Source: an uncultured Kiritimatiellota bacterium
GTDB taxonomy: Bacteria > Verrucomicrobiota > Kiritimatiellia > RFP12 > UBA1067
DNA length: 26,502 nucleotides
NCBI GenBank assembly: GCA_934635045.1
Contig: CAKTZA010000056.1
Location: 1-26,502, forward strand
Direction: 5' to 3'
Below the pieces are notes generated by a model that ran no database searches, was not told the DNA's origin, and saw only the letters and a program-made list of their open reading frames with translations. Shown in pieces: positions 7,523 to 22,480 of this stretch. The translations under genes were made by a program, and so were the position numbers. The stretch's first letter is position 1. Each line of letters opens with the position of its first letter.

Positions 7523-7599
7523 TGGTGGACCCTGCGGGACTTGAACCCACGACCAAGAGATTATGAGTCTCCCGCTCTGACCGACTGAGCTAAGGGTCC
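7523..7599 (-). tRNA. ileX: tRNA-Ile2 (CAT anticodon, lysidine-type)
   Basis: Read on the - strand from 7599, this is a 77-nt tRNA including an encoded CCA (7525-7523). Acceptor stem GGACCCT/AGGGTCC, D-arm GCTC...GAGC, anticodon stem GGAGA/TCTCT with loop CTCATAA, and T-arm GTGGG/CCCGC with loop TTCAAGT. The anticodon CAT could mean Met, but the body (CCCTTAGCTCAGT, GACTCATAATC, CTTGGTCG, GGTTCAAGTCC) closely follows E. coli tRNA-Ile2. That tRNA reads AUA after TilS converts C34 to lysidine, and the body does not match elongator Met. Its promoter lies back to back with the rpoB promoter. Confidence 0.9.
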
Positions 7600-7616
7600 G
7601 TGAACAGACGGCGTAC

Positions 7617-7646
7617 ATTGTACCAAAAATGCCCCCTTGCGCGCAA
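7617..7646 (-). promoter_or_regulatory. Promoter of tRNA-Ile2 (- strand)
   Basis: On the - strand: -35 TTGCGC (7646-7641), 18-bp spacer, extended -10 TGG + TACAAT (7625-7617). Transcription would start near 7610, about 11 nt before the mature tRNA. Its -35 overlaps the rpoB -35 by two bases. Confidence 0.7.
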
Positions 7647-7662
7647 GGGCCAATTTTTGGTA
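7621..7662. repeat. 42-bp near-perfect palindrome containing divergent promoters
   Basis: TACCAAAAAT (7621-7630) is mirrored by ATTTTTGGTA (7653-7662). The 16-bp core CCCTTGCGCGCAAGGG (7634-7649) is perfectly palindromic. Only three mismatched pairs separate arms and core, all centred on 7641.5. The outer arms carry parts of both -10 elements and the core carries both -35 elements. Confidence 0.85.
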
Positions 7663-7666
7663 TACT
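7637..7666 (+). promoter_or_regulatory. Promoter of rpoBC
   Basis: -35 TTGCGC (7637-7642), 18-bp spacer, extended -10 TGG + TATACT (TGG at 7658-7660, TATACT at 7661-7666), preceded by a T5 run. The predicted start near 7673 leaves a leader of roughly 125 nt before rpoB. I saw no riboswitch or strong structure in that leader. Confidence 0.7.
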
Positions 7667-7796
7667 TCCACAAATCCAGCCTCATGGCGTACAGTTAACA
7701 AAGTGGCCGCTTACCACACTTCAGGCGCGTACGGGGCGAGGATTTGACGGTTTCAGCGAATTTTCTCACAAACAAAACGCAAGGTAAGCCAATCAG

Positions 7797-11708
<3,912 letters not shown>

Positions 11709-11720
11709 GGGAAATGGCCG

Positions 11721-11794
11721 AATAATCGAATGATCGAATGATCGAATAATCGAATGATCGAATGATCGAATGGTCGAATTGGTCGAATTGGTCA
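11721..11794. repeat. 8-bp tandem repeat array between rpoB and rpoC
   Basis: Seven 8-bp units of the form AAT[A/G][A/G]TCG run from 11721 to 11776, followed by two 9-bp variants AATTGGTC[G/A] (11777-11794). The order AATAATCG, AATGATCG, AATGATCG occurs twice, so a 24-bp higher-order period is also present. Four units contain GATC. The array is much more AT-rich than its flanks and fills most of the intergenic gap. Confidence 0.95.
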
Positions 11795-11820
11795 AATTTC
11801 AACTGGAGTCTTAAAAGTCT

Positions 11821-16182
<4,362 letters not shown>

Positions 16183-16209
16183 CGCGAACGCCTGTCGGCA
16201 TTCGAGCGC

Positions 16210-16246
16210 GGGGCGCGGCACGATTCGCCGCGCCCCCGCCTTTTTT
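16210..16246 (+). terminator. Rho-independent terminator of rpoBC
   Basis: GGGGCGCGGC (16210-16219) pairs perfectly with GCCGCGCCCC (16227-16236) around a 7-base loop, followed by CGCC and a T6 run (16241-16246). It lies 28 bases after the rpoC stop. Confidence 0.93.
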
Positions 16247-16258
16247 CAGGCCGGGGGG

Positions 16259-16287
16259 TTGCATGTTGCGCGGGAATCCGCTATAAT
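16259..16287 (+). promoter_or_regulatory. Promoter of the rubrerythrin-exosortase unit
   Basis: -35 TTGCAT (16259-16264), 17-bp spacer, -10 TATAAT (16282-16287). It lacks the extended TG. The predicted start near 16294 gives a ~50-nt purine-rich leader with AGAAAGGAAA before the ATG at 16347. Confidence 0.72.
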
Positions 16288-16346
16288 TACCCCCCGTCAA
16301 CTGCTACAAATCCTCAACAAACAAGGAAAAGAAAGGAAACAACGAC

Positions 16347-16898
16347 ATGAGCAAGTGGGTTTGCCCGGTGTGTGGGTATGTGTATGAAGGCGAGACGCCG
16401 CCGGAGAAGTGCCCCCAGTGCGGCGTTCCGGGCTCCAAGTTCACGAAGCAGGGCGAAGGCCTGAACTTCGTCGCGGAACACCACGTCGGCGACGGCATCG
16501 TCGAGGACGCGGAGGTGACGCAGGGCCTCAAGGACCATTTCAACGGCGAGTGCTGCGAGGTCGGCATGTACCTCGCGATGTCCCGCCAGGCTGACCGCGA
16601 GGGCTATCCCGAAGTCGCCGAGGCGTACAAGCGCATCGCGTTCGAGGAGGCCGAGCACGCGGCGAAGTTCGCCGAGCTCCTCGGCAAGACGATCGACGTC
16701 GTGACCGACTCGACAAAGGAGAACCTCCGTCGCCGGATGGAGGCCGAGTGCGGCGCGACCGCCGGCAAGATGGCGATCGCCGCGCGCGCGAAGCAGCTCG
16801 GCTATGACGCGATCCACGACACCGTCCACGAGATGGCGAAGGACGAGGCGCGTCACGGCAAGGCGTTCCAGGGCCTCTACAACCGCTACTTCAAGTAA
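16347..16898 (+). CDS. Reverse-type rubrerythrin
   Basis: 183 residues. The N-terminal rubredoxin-like domain (1-35) has Cys6-x2-Cys9 and Cys22-x2-Cys25 binding one iron. The ferritin-like four-helix domain follows (about 50-183), with two ExxH motifs at Glu101/His104 and Glu167/His170 and further Glu ligands at about 68-71 and 134. The rubredoxin domain comes first, the reverse of classical rubrerythrin, as in clostridial oxygen-induced reverse rubrerythrins. These act as cytoplasmic NADH-dependent peroxidases/oxidases protecting anaerobes from O2 and H2O2. The gene has its own promoter. No terminator lies in the 18 bases before the exosortase gene, so it may lead a longer operon. Confidence 0.93.
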   Translation: MSKWVCPVCGYVYEGETPPEKCPQCGVPGSKFTKQGEGLNFVAEHHVGDGIVEDAEVTQGLKDHFNGECCEVGMYLAMSRQADREGYPEVAEAYKRIAFEEAEHAAKFAELLGKTIDVVTDSTKENLRRRMEAECGATAGKMAIAARAKQLGYDAIHDTVHEMAKDEARHGKAFQGLYNRYFK

Positions 16899-16916
16899 GT
16901 CGGCGGTGCGGATGTC

Positions 16917-17789
16917 GTGACGGTTGCGCACGAGAGGGGAGAGGGCGTCCGGCTGCGGCTCGCGCTGTTTGCGGCATCGCTTCTGTCGATGCTGTGGGGC
17001 TATCGACTCCTGCTGCTGAACCACGCGCCGGACGTCTTCCTCAGTCCGCAGGAAGACCTCTCCTACGGCTGGTACGTGCCGCTCTTTTCGCTCTACGTCC
17101 TCTGGCGCGAGCGAAAGGAGCTCGTCGCCTCGTTCGGCGCGCCGTCCGCGTGGGGGCTGGCGCTCGCCGTGCCGTCGCTCCTCGTGGGCTACATCGGCGC
17201 GCGCGGGCTTCAGGTGCGCTTCGAGATCGTCGGCTTCGTCGGGCTGCTCATCGCGCTGACGCTCGCGGTCTTCGGCGCGAAGACGGCGAAGCGCACGCTG
17301 TTCCCGTTCCTCTTTCTCCTCTTTTGCATTCCGCTCCATTCGTTTCTCGATGTCATCACGATCCACCTGCGCCTGTTCGCGGTGTCGGCCGCGTACGGGA
17401 CGCTGCACGGCCTGGGCGTCGACATCCTGCGGCAGGGCACGATGCTCGCGTCCTCGACGGGCTCGTTCGCGATTGACGTCGCCGCGCCGTGCAGCGGCAT
17501 GCGCTCGCTGTTCGCGATGATGGCGCTCACGGCGGGCTACGCCTACTTCACGCAGCCGACGTGGCTGCGGCGGGGGCTTCTCTTCGCGCTCTCGATTCCG
17601 CTTGCGATCCTCGGGAACGTCCTGCGCATCTTCACCATCGTCGGCGTCGCGGCGACGTGTTCGGCCGATTTCGCGACGGGCTTCTACCACGACTATTCGG
17701 GGTATGTCGTCTTCCTGTCCGCGCTCTTCCTCATGGTCGCCTGCGGCGGCCTCATCACGAAAGGAGCCGAGCGATGCGCGCGGTCGTGA
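16917..17789 (+). CDS. Exosortase/archaeosortase family protein
   Basis: 290 residues with about eight membrane segments (roughly 14-33, 50-65, 79-97, 104-122, 128-150, 198-215, 219-245, 262-285). It is a predicted inner-membrane cysteine transpeptidase that cleaves C-terminal sorting tags (such as PEP-CTERM) and passes the protein to the cell surface. The catalytic triad is visible: Cys192 in APCSGMRSL, Arg237 in ILGNVLRI and His258 in YHDYSGY. It starts at GTG 16917; an ATG at 16912 is followed at once by a stop. No good Shine-Dalgarno is seen, so the start is less certain. It overlaps the next gene by 16 bases. The EpsI and glycan genes that follow are typical company, since exosortases usually occur with exopolysaccharide genes. 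No tagged substrate is in the window. Confidence 0.93.
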   Translation: MTVAHERGEGVRLRLALFAASLLSMLWGYRLLLLNHAPDVFLSPQEDLSYGWYVPLFSLYVLWRERKELVASFGAPSAWGLALAVPSLLVGYIGARGLQVRFEIVGFVGLLIALTLAVFGAKTAKRTLFPFLFLLFCIPLHSFLDVITIHLRLFAVSAAYGTLHGLGVDILRQGTMLASSTGSFAIDVAAPCSGMRSLFAMMALTAGYAYFTQPTWLRRGLLFALSIPLAILGNVLRIFTIVGVAATCSADFATGFYHDYSGYVVFLSALFLMVACGGLITKGAERCARS

Positions 17790-18361
17790 TCCCGGTTCTC
17801 GCGACGTTGCTTGTCGTCGCTGCGATGGCGTGGCAGGGAATGGGCGTCGATCCCGTCCTCTGCGACGCGCCGACCGCCCGGCTTGCGGAAATCCCCGGCT
17901 ACACGTCCGAGCCGCTGGAGCCGACCGAGGCCGAGCGCGAGACGCTGCCGGGCGACACGCAGTTCGACAAGCGGCTCTACACGGCGGCGGACGGCACGTG
18001 GTTTCAGGTCTCGCTCGTGATCGGCGGCAGGTCCAAGAGCTCCATCCACCGTCCCGAGCTCTGCCTGCCGACGCAGGGGTTCCAGATGATGAACCCGCGC
18101 AACCTCGACGCGGCCGGCGTCGACTGGCACGCCGTCACGCTCGCGCGCGGCGGGCTGCCGCCGCTCGGCTTCGCCTACACGTTCTTCAACCAGGACGGCT
18201 TCCGCACGTCGTCGCACGTCCGGCGCATCCTCTGCGACGTCCTCGACCGGAGCTTCCGCGCGCGCATTGACCGCTGGGCGATGGTGACGGTGAACGGCTC
18301 GCGGGCGGACGACGCCGCGCTCGCGGCGTTCCTCGCGCACCTGCGGGAGGTCGTGCGGTGA
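17774..18361 (+). CDS. Exosortase-associated EpsI-type protein (DUF3485)
   Basis: 195 residues. The start ATG at 17774 lies inside the end of the exosortase gene and follows AAGGAG (17761-17766). A single N-terminal membrane anchor (about 2-20) is followed by a periplasmic domain. The hallmark stretch SSIHRPELCLPTQGF places His92, Pro94, Glu95 and Cys97 in the EpsI pattern H-x-P-E-x-C. In many genomes EpsI is either a separate protein or fused to the C-terminus of the exosortase; here it is separate. Its biochemical role is unknown, but it is required or co-conserved with exosortase systems linked to exopolysaccharide. It overlaps the next gene by GTGA at 18358-18361. Confidence 0.88.
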   Translation: MRAVVIPVLATLLVVAAMAWQGMGVDPVLCDAPTARLAEIPGYTSEPLEPTEAERETLPGDTQFDKRLYTAADGTWFQVSLVIGGRSKSSIHRPELCLPTQGFQMMNPRNLDAAGVDWHAVTLARGGLPPLGFAYTFFNQDGFRTSSHVRRILCDVLDRSFRARIDRWAMVTVNGSRADDAALAAFLAHLREVVR

Positions 18362-20253
18362 TCGCGGACGCGCTGCCGTATCTCGTGGCGTTCCTTGCGC
18401 CGCTCGCCGTGACGCTTCTCGCGACGCCGGTCGTGCGGGAGGTGAACCGCCGCCTCGGCATGGTCGACAAGCCCGATCCGCGACGGATCAACAAGGTGCC
18501 GATTCCGCGCGGCGGCGGCGTCGCGCTCGTCTTCGGCGTCCTCGTGCCCTATCTCGCGTTCCACCTCGTCACGGGGCGTCCGTGGATCCAGGGCCTCGCC
18601 GACACGCAGGCCTACGCGCTCGCGGTCCTGTCGGTCGCGATCACGCTCGTCGGGTTTGCGGACGACCGGTTCTCCCTGCCGCCGAAGGCGAAGCTGCTGG
18701 GGCAGGTCGTCGTCGCCGTCCTCGTCTGGGCGTGGGCGGGGCTCGGCTTCCGCATCCTCTGGCCGGCGCTGCCGGCGGGGGTCGACTGCCTGCTCACGGT
18801 CTTCTGGGTCGTCGGCGCGGTCAATGCGTTCAACCTCATCGACGGGCTGGACGGCCTCGCGTCGGGCCTCGCGCTCATCGCGGTCGTCGGCATGGCGGGG
18901 TCGCTCTTCTTCTCGCGCAACCCGCAGGCGACGCTCTTCTACTTTGCGCTCGCGGGCGGGCTCGTCGGCTTCCTGCGCTACAACTACAATCCGGCGTCCG
19001 TCTTCCTCGGCGACGCGGGCTCGATGTTCCTCGGCTTCACGGTCTCGACGCTGCCGCTCGCCTCGCAGGTGCCGAACTCCTTTCTCGTCTCGGTCGGCGT
19101 GCCGCTTCTCGCGATGGGCGTACCGATCTTCGACACGGCGCTCGCGATCCTGCGCCGGTCGGTGCGGCATCTGCTCGCGCGGCGGCTGAAGGGCGTGGAC
19201 GCGAAGGCGGGCGAGGTCATGACGGCCGATTCGGACCACCTGCACCACCGCATCCTGCGCGCGGCGGGGCTGAACCAGCGCAAGGCGGCGTGGATTCTCT
19301 ACGGCCTCGCCGCGTCGCTCGTCGTGACGGGGCTCGTCGCGATGTCGCTCGAATCCCATGCGGCGGGGCTCTGGCTCGCCGCGCTGGCGGTCGCCTCGGT
19401 CGTCATCTTCAAGGACGCGAAGATCGAGCTCTTCGACGCGGGCAGCCTCCTGAACGCCGTGGCCCACGCGAGCGACCGCCCGTCGCGCAAGCGGTTCGCC
19501 GTCCTCGCCGTGCCGTTCTACGTCTTCTTCGACCTCTTCGCCCTCACGGCCGTCTTCTTCCTCTGCGCGTGGGCGCTGCGGATGCCGATCGACCTCCACG
19601 CGATCCGCGCGAACCTGCCCGTGCGCGTCGTCTCGACGTTCGCGTGCCTCATCTTCTTCCGCACGTACCGCACGGCGTGGTCGCGGGCGCTCGGCTCGAA
19701 CTACGTGCGGCTCTTCCTCGCGTGCGCGTTCGGCTCGGTCGTCGGCTCCGTCTTCGTCTACTACTGGCCGTCGCTCTCGATCTTCCAGCTGAAGGCGATG
19801 ACGCTCGCCTACGCGGTCGCCGCGTTCACGGCGCTGCTGGGGCTGCGCGTCTCGCGCGCGCTCGTGCGCGACCTGTTCTACGCGATCGACTGCTCGCGCC
19901 TCCGCAACCGCAAGGACGTCTCGCGCGTCCTCGTCTACGGCGCGGGGCTGCGCTATCGGGCGTTCCGCCGCGAGCTGGTGCGGACGACGGCGGCGAACGA
20001 CCGCATGATCGTCGGGCTTCTCGACGACAACGTCTACCTGAAGGGCCGCTACATCGGGGGGCTGCGCGTCTGCGGCACGATCAACGACGCGCCGGAGGTC
20101 ATCAACGCGCTCAATGCCGACGCCGTCGTGATCGCCTGCCAGGTCTCGGACGAATGGCTGAAGGTCGTCCGCGAGATCCTGAAGCCGACGGGCGTCAAGC
20201 TGACGATGTTCACGTTTGCGGAGACACCGATCGGGCGGGAGGCAGAGACATGA
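18358..20253 (+). CDS. Fusion: WecA/MraY-type sugar-1-phosphate transferase + CapD-type N-terminal membrane/Rossmann half
   Basis: 631 residues, starting at a GTG that overlaps the upstream stop. Residues 1-340 are a polytopic polyprenyl-phosphate HexNAc/hexose-1-phosphate transferase: DKPDPRRINKVPIPRGGG, Asp102-Asp103 (GFADDR), NAFNLIDGLDGLASG (Asp162, Asp165), FLGDAGSMFLG (Asp219) and HLHHR (294-298) are all present, so this half looks active in loading the first sugar onto undecaprenyl phosphate. Residues about 371-480 are a second set of about four membrane helices. From 522 there is a Rossmann-like domain (RVLVYGAG, VGLLDDN), as in the N-terminal half of CapD/PglF/WbpM-type dehydratases. 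The protein stops before the SDR catalytic domain, so no epimerase/dehydratase active site is present. The second half may be a nucleotide-sugar sensor or structural module (inference). Confidence 0.88.
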   Translation: MIADALPYLVAFLAPLAVTLLATPVVREVNRRLGMVDKPDPRRINKVPIPRGGGVALVFGVLVPYLAFHLVTGRPWIQGLADTQAYALAVLSVAITLVGFADDRFSLPPKAKLLGQVVVAVLVWAWAGLGFRILWPALPAGVDCLLTVFWVVGAVNAFNLIDGLDGLASGLALIAVVGMAGSLFFSRNPQATLFYFALAGGLVGFLRYNYNPASVFLGDAGSMFLGFTVSTLPLASQVPNSFLVSVGVPLLAMGVPIFDTALAILRRSVRHLLARRLKGVDAKAGEVMTADSDHLHHRILRAAGLNQRKAAWILYGLAASLVVTGLVAMSLESHAAGLWLAALAVASVVIFKDAKIELFDAGSLLNAVAHASDRPSRKRFAVLAVPFYVFFDLFALTAVFFLCAWALRMPIDLHAIRANLPVRVVSTFACLIFFRTYRTAWSRALGSNYVRLFLACAFGSVVGSVFVYYWPSLSIFQLKAMTLAYAVAAFTALLGLRVSRALVRDLFYAIDCSRLRNRKDVSRVLVYGAGLRYRAFRRELVRTTAANDRMIVGLLDDNVYLKGRYIGGLRVCGTINDAPEVINALNADAVVIACQVSDEWLKVVREILKPTGVKLTMFTFAETPIGREAET

Positions 20254-21221
20254 TGACAGCTGATTTCAAGATGCGCTATCTGGACTGGATGGGCGCGCGG
20301 AAGCCGGACCTGGCCGGCCTTCGCTTCGCCGTCGACTGCTCGAACGGCATGGCGTCGCTGCTCGTGCACGACCTCTTCCCGGAAGCCGTCGTTCTCAACG
20401 ACACGCTGGACGGGACGTTCCCGAACCATTCGCCGAATCCGCTCAAGGCCGAGGCGCGTGAGCAGGTCGCCGCGTGCGTGAGAGACAGGGGGCTCGACTG
20501 CGGCGTCATCTTCGACGGCGACGCCGACCGTGCGATGTTCGTCGACGAGAACGGCGCGTTCGTCCAGCCTGACTACCTGATTCCCGTCGTCGCCCGCGCG
20601 ACGCGGCGGGCTTGCGCGCCCGCCGCACAGGACGAGGAAACGGGCGAGAGGCCGATTGTCCTGCATGACGTCCGCACGTCGCGCGGGGCGATCGAGGCGT
20701 TGCGCGAAGAGGGCTTCGCGCCGGTGATGGTGCCGGTCGGCCATGCGTTTGCGAAGCCGAAGATGCGCGAGCTGGGCGCGCTCTGCGGCGGCGAACTCGC
20801 GGGCCACTACTATTTCGGCGAGTTCTTCGGCTGCGATTCGGGCGTGCTGGCGGCGTTGCGGATCCTCGGTGCGGTCGCCGCCGCGAAGGCGCGCGGCGAG
20901 ACGTTTTCCGCGTTGATGCGCCCGATCGTTTCGCGCTACGCGAATTCGGGCGAACTCAACTTCAAGGTCGAGGACAAGGATGCGGCCATTGCGCGCGTGC
21001 TTGCGGCCGCCCGTGCGTTCGGCGCCGAGACGGGGCGCAGCGAGATCGACGGCGTGCGCCTTGAGTTCGCGGACGGCTGGATCAGTGTGCGCAAGTCGAA
21101 CACCGAGCCCTACCTGCGGCTTCTGGTCGAGACGGACGCCGCCGCGAAGCTGGCGGACTGGGTGCAGGCGCTGACGGCGGCGGTGAAGGGCGGCGCAACA
21201 GGAAGCTCCGGCCGCCCGTGA
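20250..21221 (+). CDS. Phosphohexomutase-like protein lacking domain I
   Basis: 323 residues; phosphomanno/phosphoglucomutases usually have about 450-460. The start overlaps the upstream stop as ATGA. It begins at the linker before domain II. Domain II carries the Mg2+ loop DGDADR (89-94). Domain III carries the sugar-recognition loop GELAGHYYF (Glu182, His186). Domain IV carries the phosphate-binding RKSNTEP (281-287). Domain I, with the phosphoserine loop TASHNP that relays phosphate, is absent, and the sequence upstream in this frame lies inside the preceding gene and does not look like it. As it stands it should not complete the normal mutase cycle. It may bind sugar phosphates, act as a phosphatase, or need a partner. 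The three conserved loops and the tight coupling argue against simple decay. It overlaps the regulator gene by GTGA. Confidence 0.85.
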   Translation: MMTADFKMRYLDWMGARKPDLAGLRFAVDCSNGMASLLVHDLFPEAVVLNDTLDGTFPNHSPNPLKAEAREQVAACVRDRGLDCGVIFDGDADRAMFVDENGAFVQPDYLIPVVARATRRACAPAAQDEETGERPIVLHDVRTSRGAIEALREEGFAPVMVPVGHAFAKPKMRELGALCGGELAGHYYFGEFFGCDSGVLAALRILGAVAAAKARGETFSALMRPIVSRYANSGELNFKVEDKDAAIARVLAAARAFGAETGRSEIDGVRLEFADGWISVRKSNTEPYLRLLVETDAAAKLADWVQALTAAVKGGATGSSGRP

Positions 21222-22339
21222 GGACGAATGTGACGAGAAAGCCGTTGCCGTTCCGGCTGGATCGGGCGAGCACGGACAACTTTCGGCGACAGTTGGCGGA
21301 GGGTGTTCGTGAGGCGATTCGCACGGGCTACTACAAGTCGGCGGACATCTTGCCCTCGCTGAGTCAGGCCGTCGCCGAACTGGGCGTGAGCGACATCGTC
21401 GTGAGGGGCGCCTATCGGGCACTGGCTGCCGAGGGTCTGGTTGTGCCGCGCAAGGGCGTTGGGTGCGTCGTCCGTCCGCCGAAGACGCCGATCTGGCGCG
21501 GACACGTCCTGTGCGTCATGACGGATTTCGACTTCAACGTCAGTCAATGTGGCATCGTTGGCAGTTTGCGCGACTGCCTGACGGCGAACGGCTATTCCTT
21601 TTCGCAGATTCTGTGCCTGACGGCACGGGATGGGAAACAGAATCTCGCGGGATTGGAGACGGCGCTTTGCCGCCCTTTCGATTTTGCTGTGCTGGTCGCG
21701 GCGAATGACGAGATCGAACGTCGGCTGTCGCGAAGCGACATTCCGTTTGCCGTTGTCGGACGTCGGGCGGACGATCTCCTGCCAGGTTGCGTCGGCGGCA
21801 TCGAGAGCAGCGATGCGCGGGCTTTTCGGAAACTCGTGACGAAGTGCTGCACACGCGGCGTCCAGCGCGTCGAGATCGTCTGCTGTAAACGGATCTCGCC
21901 GGAGGCCGATCGCCTGATGGCGCAGTTGACGGCACGGGGCATCGACGTGACAATTGGGTGGGTGCGGGATCTCTGGGGCGTCGAGCGTGTGGAGGCGGCT
22001 GAACGGACGGGCTACGAATTCGTTCGGCGCAATTTGCGGAAACGTTCATCTCGGTGGCCAGACCTTTACTATGTCAGCGACGACTACGTTGCACGGGGCA
22101 TGCTGCAGGCGTTGGCCGCATTCGGCGTGCGTGTGCCAGAAGACGTGCGGTTCGTCTGCTCCGCGTGTGCCGGCTTCCGGCCCATCTTCGGCGCAAAGAG
22201 CGTTGCCGTTCTCGAAAGCGCGCCCTATCGGCGCGGAGCCGAGGTCGCGCGGCGCGTCCTTGGCTGGCTGACCGCCCGTCGACCGTTCCCCTCCGCACCG
22301 CTCGAACGCACGTTCGTCGAAGGTGACACGTTCCCGTAG
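21218..22339 (+). CDS. GntR-type winged-helix regulator with LacI-type effector domain
   Basis: 373 residues. The N-terminal winged helix (about 15-88) has the GntR pattern: FRRQLAEGVREAIRTGYY, LPSLSQAVAELGVS, then VVRGAYRALAAEGLVVPRKGVG. The rest (about 92-373) resembles a periplasmic-binding-protein-like LacI/AraR sugar-sensing domain (HVLCVMTDFDFN..., FDFAVLVAANDE, YVSDDYVARGMLQALAAFGV, VPEDVRFVC). This arrangement is that of AraR-like carbohydrate repressors. The chosen start GTG 21218 overlaps the mutase stop; GTG 21230 is an in-frame alternative. It could belong to the upstream operon, but may control the secreted-protein operon just downstream, where a small palindrome is found. Codon use looks looser than in the genes before it (visual impression only). 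Confidence 0.85.
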   Translation: MRTNVTRKPLPFRLDRASTDNFRRQLAEGVREAIRTGYYKSADILPSLSQAVAELGVSDIVVRGAYRALAAEGLVVPRKGVGCVVRPPKTPIWRGHVLCVMTDFDFNVSQCGIVGSLRDCLTANGYSFSQILCLTARDGKQNLAGLETALCRPFDFAVLVAANDEIERRLSRSDIPFAVVGRRADDLLPGCVGGIESSDARAFRKLVTKCCTRGVQRVEIVCCKRISPEADRLMAQLTARGIDVTIGWVRDLWGVERVEAAERTGYEFVRRNLRKRSSRWPDLYYVSDDYVARGMLQALAAFGVRVPEDVRFVCSACAGFRPIFGAKSVAVLESAPYRRGAEVARRVLGWLTARRPFPSAPLERTFVEGDTFP

Positions 22340-22354
22340 TCGTTCCTTGCCTTG

Positions 22355-22367
22355 TATACCTCGTATA
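22355..22367. promoter_or_regulatory. Small palindrome TATAC-CTC-GTATA, possible operator
   Basis: TATACCTCGTATA is a perfect inverted repeat with a 3-base centre. It lies 16 bases after the regulator stop and 12 bases before the -35 of the next promoter. Its size fits GntR-family operators, but there is only one copy in the window, so the call is tentative. Confidence 0.35.
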
Positions 22368-22374
22368 GCCCAGC

Positions 22375-22394
22375 GCCGTTGCTTCTGCGACGGC
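22375..22394 (+). terminator. Hairpin after the regulator gene, overlapping the next promoter
   Basis: GCCGTTGC (22375-22382) pairs with GCGACGGC (22387-22394), 8 bp with one G-U pair and a TTCT loop, followed by ACTTTT. It could end the upstream operon, but the -35 of the following gene lies inside it. Confidence 0.5.
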
Positions 22395-22408
22395 ACTTTT
22401 GATACACT
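22379..22408 (+). promoter_or_regulatory. Promoter of the secreted repeat protein operon
   Basis: -35 TTGCTT (22379-22384), 18-bp spacer, extended -10 TGA + TACACT (TG at 22400-22401, TACACT at 22403-22408). The form matches the rpoB and tRNA promoters. Predicted start is near 22415, with a leader of about 66 nt. Confidence 0.55.
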
Positions 22409-22480
22409 GTGCATCACATGGGCGGAGTGCCTCTCAGGGGGTGAGAGGAATGTGTCGCCCTCAAGACGAGGAGGCTGGTC

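Noticed and set aside
7523..7599. Elongator or initiator tRNA-Met because of the CAT anticodon
   Set aside because: The body and arm sequences follow tRNA-Ile2, and the acceptor and T-arm differ from elongator Met. The initiator hallmark (three G-C pairs in the anticodon stem) is absent.
7667..7796. Riboswitch or attenuator in the rpoB leader
   Set aside because: Only short, weak pairings (such as GTGG/CCAC near 7710) were seen and no terminator-like hairpin.
11721..11794. CRISPR array
   Set aside because: Units are 8-9 bp and directly adjacent with no unique spacers, so this is a simple tandem repeat.
18582..20249. Upstream extension of the mutase frame through the transferase fusion gene
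   Set aside because: The translation is Arg/Ala/Pro-rich and lacks any domain I motif such as TASHNP. The coupled ATG at 20250 is the sensible start.
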